Shown in pieces: positions 58,622 to 64,000 of a DNA stretch of 64,000 nt. The position numbers and the translations under genes were made by a program. The stretch lies in NCBI GenBank assembly GCA_034336665.1, contig CM067570.1, positions 20,784,502 to 20,848,501 of the forward strand. The letters are read 5' to 3'. The notes below the pieces were generated by a model that made no database searches, was not told the origin of the DNA, and was given only the letters and a program-made list of their open reading frames with translations. This DNA is from Luscinia megarhynchos. Lineage: Eukaryota > Chordata > Aves > Passeriformes > Turdidae. Numbering within the stretch: the stretch's first letter is position 1; each line of letters opens with the position of its first letter.

Positions 58622-61600
58622 CTGTAAAAGGAACATAAGTACATTTATTAACTTTATTCCTTTAAATACAAGCTTATCTCCTCTTAAATTATTACAGAAT
58701 ACACAACAGGAATAGCCATTACAAGAACAGAGCACCAAGGAAAGGAAGATAAATTTGATGAAGAATCAAAGCTTCTCCACTCTGGTACAAAAACATTTGG
58801 GAAGGTCCTCTCTACCTTCCAGAAAGATTCAGGGTTAAACATCATATCACCCTTGAAGCTTGTACCTTGCTTCATGCAACTTTGACCTCTCCCAACATTT
58901 CAATATCATGTGCTAATGATACACTTTTCAGCTAGCAAAGAATCCTCGTATGACGCAGAGCCGCCAATGATCTCATTCATTGCACTAGAGCCCACCCATA
59001 TTTCTACATACAATTTTTTAGGTCTGTAGCAGTGAAATTTAAGCAGGGCTGAAGTATTTATGTACAGGAGAAACACCTGCTGACCCCCGTTCCTCATTTG
59101 TAAGCAGTGATTCCCTTTGCAAGGGCTGATTACAACACCGCAGGCTCTATATGCAAGCAGACATGTAAAGTCTGCAAATCAGATGAAGAGAGTGGACATC
59201 AAACACAAATATTCATTGGTCAATAGCAAGGTCCTGCCAGAAACAGATATGGCTTTGGCAATATAGCTCTGAAACCTGTGCAGTCCATCAGCTAACTCTG
59301 CACATAAAATTCTGACATGACTAAATCCTGAAGTACTCTGGTTAGCAAGTCAAGATGATTTACTCCACTTTGGAGGGATAGAAACTAAGGCAAAGGTGAA
59401 CTGATTTCCCCTAAGCTATTTAAAGTATCAGTGGTAAAGTCAAGATTGCCAAGTCCCAAACGGTGCTTTGTACAGCACAATCTTCAAATTAGCAACTGGT
59501 CTAAGAGTCTTTCCAGTTTCTTTGTATCCTATCCACAAGGAACACAGAGCAGCCAGGCAAATAAGCAAGTAAATCAAGTCAGCCCAAAGGTGAGGTCGTG
59601 CAAGGTCTATTTCACACCCTGGCATTCAGTGTATACATATTCACAAGCATCAACTCTTTGACTAATGACTTTTATTTATGCCTGAGGCTTTTGGTAAGCA
59701 CTTCTATGATGCTGTTGTAATTCATTTGGACTGAGCTACTGCATCTTCCAAATCTGTCCAATAGCCTTGGCTATCCCTTCTCCCAAGGAAAATGAGTCTC
59801 ACTCCAAGTAGGGCTTATTTTAAAAGCTGTATTTTTCTTGTATTATAGATGATACATTAGCTTAGATGTATTTGGACCAGTGTTCAAAGTATTATTTGCT
59901 ACAGAACAATAGGAAAACTTACAATAAATGAAGAAAACACAAACCATTTCTTCTACTAAAAAAAACTTAAGGATGTTTTTGAAATTTGCAAAATGTCCTA
60001 AAGAGGATCAGAGACAGATTTCAAACACTAAATTCTTGAAAGAAACCAGCCACATTCTACACTAGCTGCAAGGTAAAAAGCAGGTTTTCAGCACAGCCCC
60101 ATGTCAAATTCTTCAAGCTTACAGCACTACATAGGGGAAAGGCTCCCAGAAGTACAACGTGTTTCAACCTATTCACTGCTCTCTCAAGGGTTTTTTGTCA
60201 GCCATAAGATACAGCTGAAACTTTTTTAACCAAATGCAACATTTGATCTGTAGTGGAGGTGTATTCCATCTGTATCTATCCCTAAATTTTAGCATTCCTT
60301 CTCCTGTGCCTTCCTGTTCAAGGCTAATGACAAGGCTCTCCTCTTTCTGTATTAAAATCATTATTTCTCCTCACAAAACTGCTACAAAATACAGAAGTGC
60401 CCTTGTCCCCATTTCATAATTCAGGATTTAAACAAGTATGACTGACTCTTATGTTGTATCAGTCAACAGCACATACTAAATCTTGTATCTTCCTCACTAG
60501 ACCAAAACTGACATGAATACACACCCACACATCCCAAACCATCTTTTGTAAGACACAGATGGATAGATAGATAGACAGAGAGACAGATAGATAGACAGAC
60601 AGATACATGCAGCCTTTCTTCAGCCTTCCTTCAACTTCATTACAAGGAATCCTCTCAAGTCATACGGGACAAATTTTTGCAAATGTTTCAAAGAGAACTC
60701 CATCACAGTAAAAGCTGCTACTGGTACTTCTCAGAGGGCTTTGAGAATGAATCATCTCTTCAGCTCGAGAGACATGCACATCCTAAATTCTTCACATTTA
60801 ACACAGAGTACCTACTGCCAAGCAGTGTTTTCCACAAAAGCGAGCTTTTGCATTCTGCTTAACACAGCGAGTACATCTCAGCACTTTTTGCTCTATAGGA
60901 TACAGACATTTATATAACTGTTGTGAGATTATGTAATGACTAATCACAGATTTAATATACAGCCTTGTTACACTTCAGACTTATCTGAAACTAGCGTCTC
61001 GCAGGAGTGAAATTATTTTCAATTCACAGCTCTTAACGAAATCAAAGATAATGATCTCATGCAAACCCAAAACCTGATATACTCTACACATAAATTAGTT
61101 TGTTTTTATAGTAGATGTAGCAAACTAACCAGACAAATGATACTAAAATAAGGAAATATAATATAGTTGCAAGGGAAAGCCCTTAGCTTTGACTCCATAG
61201 AACATATGATTTGTAGTTATCCCTTCAGGGATTGAGAATTGAGATTTGAATGCTTGAGAACTCAGCCACAGCTGCATTTTTGGGAACTGCAGGCCAATAC
61301 TGACACAAGTTTTAGGAATAATGCTGCCTTATCAGCTGTTGGCTGTGCCAAGCATAGCTGCTTGCAGCCAGACTGTCAGCTTGCACGAGGGGAAGCCTTG
61401 TATGAAGGCCAGCAATAGACACAGAGAAAGTACCAAGTGCAGTTTAAACTTCCTAGAAAACATTTCTCTTGTAGGTTGTCAATATTTGTAAAGTCTTAAA
61501 ATGCACCAGATCAGAAACTCAATTCTCCAGCTGCTGTGAGTTAAGCAACGTCAGGTTCCTCTCTGAGTACAGAAATAGAGAAATTGCCTCCTTCATCAAA

Positions 61601-62845
61601 GGAAGGCAAAAATCCCTTTCATCTTCTTTTTCTAATGAAAGTGAAAGACAGCATGAGTGAATAAAAGAGATAACTTCAGTGTATATCTCCCCACTGGTCT
61701 CTTAAGCTTTCAACTGATAATTACTCTCAGGATAATATGGCAAGACCGTGCACATTGTTCATAAATTATATCCCACAACATGACCTACTTTAATGCAATG
61801 CAGAAACTCTCCTACTTTAATGTAAGGATGACACATTATTTTACTCAGGAAGATTAAAATGGAGTTGGGGTAGGAAGAGTTATAAGTAACAAGAATTACT
61901 TGTGGCAGCTCCACTACCCCATTCTGAGCTAAGATAAGCATGTACTACATGCATTTGCATGTAAAAATTTGCGAAGTAAGTCAAAGAGGAAGCAACTTCA
62001 GAGAGATACAATGATAAAAGCAAGTGGTAAAAAGTGATTCTTGCAGTTCCTATTCTTGCTAGTTAACCACAATTTTTACTTTTCTCTTTACTGGGCTAAG
62101 AAAAGAGAGAACAATACGGCAACAGCAATTAGCACAAGAAATGGGCCACCTGTATCTGGAAACCTAGACAATGCCACAAGAAACATCACACACCTTATGT
62201 GTCTCCGAGCAGCGGTTTTTCAAGAGCACATTTCCTTTGTCATCCTTCTGCCACGATGCCCTTCCAAGAAAGCTCCCGGCTGGGGAGCAGCAGGCACTGG
62301 GCACCTGGGGAAACTGAGGCCTGCCCTGAGCACACGGCTGGCACAGCTCACATAGCAACACTCCAAGCTCTACAAACTTCGGCAGTGCAGGAGCTCAGAC
62401 AAGACCAAATGAAGCAACAGCTGCCAGCGGCACCGAATGACAACTCAGAAAATGAATGAAATGCATACCTCCCCTTAATTTTCACTTAGGCTGATCTTTC
62501 GGCTTGTCAACAAATACATACATACTTCTGAAGCGGACAGCAAAATTTTTCAAAAGGCAGGTAATATTTTCTTGCCAGCACCCCTTAAAAAGCACCTCAC
62601 TTGCAACACCTGCCAAATTGGGATGCAAAATCCTTTGACTTGCGGCCACAAAGCTACAACAAACCAACGCCTCTCGCCTGCCCCTTCCCGGCCCATCACT
62701 GCCCTCCTTGCAGTGTCACCCCAGCTACGAGCACGCAGCGTTTCCAGTCAAGAACAGAAAACCAGCAGCACTGCCCTGTGTGACAGCTGCCTCCATAGAA
62801 AATAACCAGAACGCCAGAAGCCGGGGAAAGGAGCAGGCAGCTTAC
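58622..62845 (-). other. GPR155: GPR155 5' UTR intron
   Basis: This 4.2 kb intron separates the non-coding first exon from the first coding exon. It contains a GATA/GACA microsatellite. Extra alternative 5' UTR exons could be hidden here, since they have no coding signature. Nothing else was recognised. Confidence 0.6.
60558..60605. repeat. GATA/GACA tetranucleotide microsatellite
   Basis: About eleven mixed GATA and GACA units, interrupted by GAGA, run for nearly 50 bp. It is a likely length polymorphism. The mixed GATA/GACA type is familiar from vertebrate genomes (Bkm-like repeats). Confidence 0.9.
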
Positions 62846-63420
62846 CTACTTAGCTTTCGGCAGGCGCCTCCGCACAGGGGTGCGCGCAGAGGGTTTGTGC
62901 TCTGCCAGACTGAGAACCCCTTCAAGGCCGAGGCCGCCGGTGCCGAGGCCAGGGAGGGGAGGTCTGGCCCGCCCCGGCCCGCCCCGCCAGCGACAGCCCC
63001 GCTGCGGCAGGCGGCTCAGCGCCGCGGGCGGGCGGGCCCGGGCGTGGGCGGCCCCGGGCGCGGACCCCGGCCCCGGCAGCGGGCGGACCCGGCAGGCCGG
63101 GGCTGCGCGGGCGCGGCGGAGCGGCCGCAAGATGGCGGCTCGGCGGCCGCCCCGCGGGGTGCCCGGCTGCGGCGGGCTCCGCGGCCGCGGCTCCGCGGCT
63201 TTCCCCGCGCTCGGGAGCCGCCTCTCCTGGACACGAGAGCGGAACGAGCCGCGGCCGCTCCGGGGCCCCTGGTGGCTGCCAGCCCCTGCCGCAGCCGCTG
63301 GCCCCGCGGGAAGGGAGGCCGGCGGGGTCAGCCCCGTTATCGGCCCGCGCTGCGGCTCGGCGGGGCCGATAGCGGCGCTGGCTGCCGGCGGCAGCCCGAC
63401 CCTGAGCCTCCTACGCTCAT
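62846..63420 (-). promoter_or_regulatory. GPR155: GPR155 CpG-island promoter and non-coding first exon
   Basis: A GC-rich, CpG-dense island spans about 62860-63420. On the minus strand it ends in a good donor (AAGTAG followed by GTAAGC, exon end 62846), which would join to the acceptor at 58622. The first exon is therefore taken as non-coding and ending at 62846; its 5' end is not defined. A YY1-type element lies at 63129-63139. Long open frames (200-240 residues) across the island on both strands are Arg/Pro/Ala-rich translations of GC-rich DNA and are not accepted as genes. Confidence 0.65.
63129..63139 (+). promoter_or_regulatory. GPR155: YY1-type core promoter element
   Basis: AAGATGGCGGC is a perfect match to the YY1 consensus, which in CpG promoters is typically found just downstream of transcription starts. 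It suggests initiation close by. The orientation does not by itself tell which strand is transcribed. Confidence 0.6.
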
Positions 63421-64000
63421 TCCAACTTTCTAGCAGTCTGAGCGCCCAGAAACAAAACCCCGTGTTTTCCACGTGCCGCCGGTTCCACAGATTTGGCCAG
63501 TCAGTAATTTCCCCAGTAAATAGTAAGAAATGGTAGTGACCAAAGATTCTCTTGCAGAAAACGAGGACGCGGCTTTCTCAGGGCTTTCCCTTTGCAATGC
63601 TATCGAGGGGAGAGCAGTTCCAGCTGCCCTTGCCCCAAGATAACAGGCTGCTGCTGCAAAGAGAGCAAGTGTGAGTTCGGTGCACTTTATTCGCCCCTCC
63701 TGATCAGACTCAAACCAGCTTGTGGCAGACACATGGCAATAATGTCCCAGTGTGACTAAGGCAATTTTCCCAACTGGTGGAATGTCGACCAGTGTGTATG
63801 CTCAGCAGCTTCCTATCTCAAACTTCCAACAAAAAAAAACCTCAAAAACACTCAACAAAAACTTCCAAGGAATTTGCAGGGGAGGGGAAAAAAAAAAAAA
63901 CAAAAAAAAAAAACCTCCTTCCCTTTTAAAAAAGACCAAAACAGAACGGAGAATTATCCCGACCAAAAAAGATGTGACTGACAATTTATGAAGTATTATG
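63421..64000. other. Right flank upstream of GPR155
   Basis: Sequence falls back to ordinary composition. Two A-runs separated by one C lie at 63888-63913. No gene was recognised; in human the next gene beyond GPR155 is WIPF1, but nothing from it is visible here. Confidence 0.6.

Noticed and set aside
62846..63472. 208-codon minus-strand open frame as a GPR155 N-terminal extension
   Set aside because: The frame ends in a stop near the donor at 62846 and cannot join in frame to the coding exon; the exon is better read as non-coding.
62708..63536. Two plus-strand open frames of 241 and 218 codons near the GPR155 promoter
   Set aside because: They are Arg/Pro/Ala-rich with no domain, in a CpG island; the ATG in the second lies within or beside a YY1 site. 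A real divergent gene is not excluded, but nothing supports it.

Overview
This is a 64 kb piece of vertebrate nuclear DNA, most likely from a bird. Four multi-exon genes with GT-AG introns (one GC-AG) lie in the order SP9 (+), CIR1 (-), SCRN3 (+), GPR155 (-). Human chromosome 2q31.1 has the same order, as I recall it. The avian call is an inference from the compact gene spacing, the small introns, the lack of any LINE or SINE I could recognise, and protein sequences close to but distinct from mammalian ones. A non-avian reptile cannot be excluded. Exon joins were worked out by hand from reading frame, splice sites and remembered human proteins; all four models stay in frame from start to stop.

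Region by region. Positions 1-2330 hold SP9, a two-exon Sp/KLF zinc-finger transcription factor inside a CpG island; the window starts in or just before its 5' UTR. Positions about 2.8-8.1 kb are intergenic. They look regulatory rather than empty, with alternating blocks of AT-rich DNA dense in homeodomain and POU sites and three gene-free CpG islands. Positions 8.15-26.5 kb hold CIR1 on the minus strand: ten coding exons, with one 10.3 kb intron taking over half its length. Positions 26518-26689 are a 172 bp bidirectional CpG promoter shared with SCRN3, which runs in seven coding exons to 33048. Positions 33.8-36.4 kb lie between the convergent 3' ends of SCRN3 and GPR155. GPR155 (LYCHOS) fills 36.4-63.1 kb on the minus strand with 15 coding exons and at least one non-coding 5' exon, and starts in a CpG island with a YY1-type element.

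The genes do not form a pathway. SP9 is a developmental regulator, CIR1 a Notch/RBPJ corepressor, SCRN3 a secernin with an N-terminal nucleophile, and GPR155 a lysosomal cholesterol sensor. Their order is shared vertebrate synteny. I found no novel gene system, no CRISPR, and no recognisable full-length mobile element. The best leads are the candidate SP9 enhancer cluster (three perfect POU octamers in about 630 bp, and a 19 bp homeodomain palindrome), a 38 bp-arm inverted repeat in the large CIR1 intron, an in-frame 24 bp repeat in GPR155, a GPR155 upstream ORF overlapping the start codon, and a GC-AG intron plus a 14 nt microexon in CIR1.
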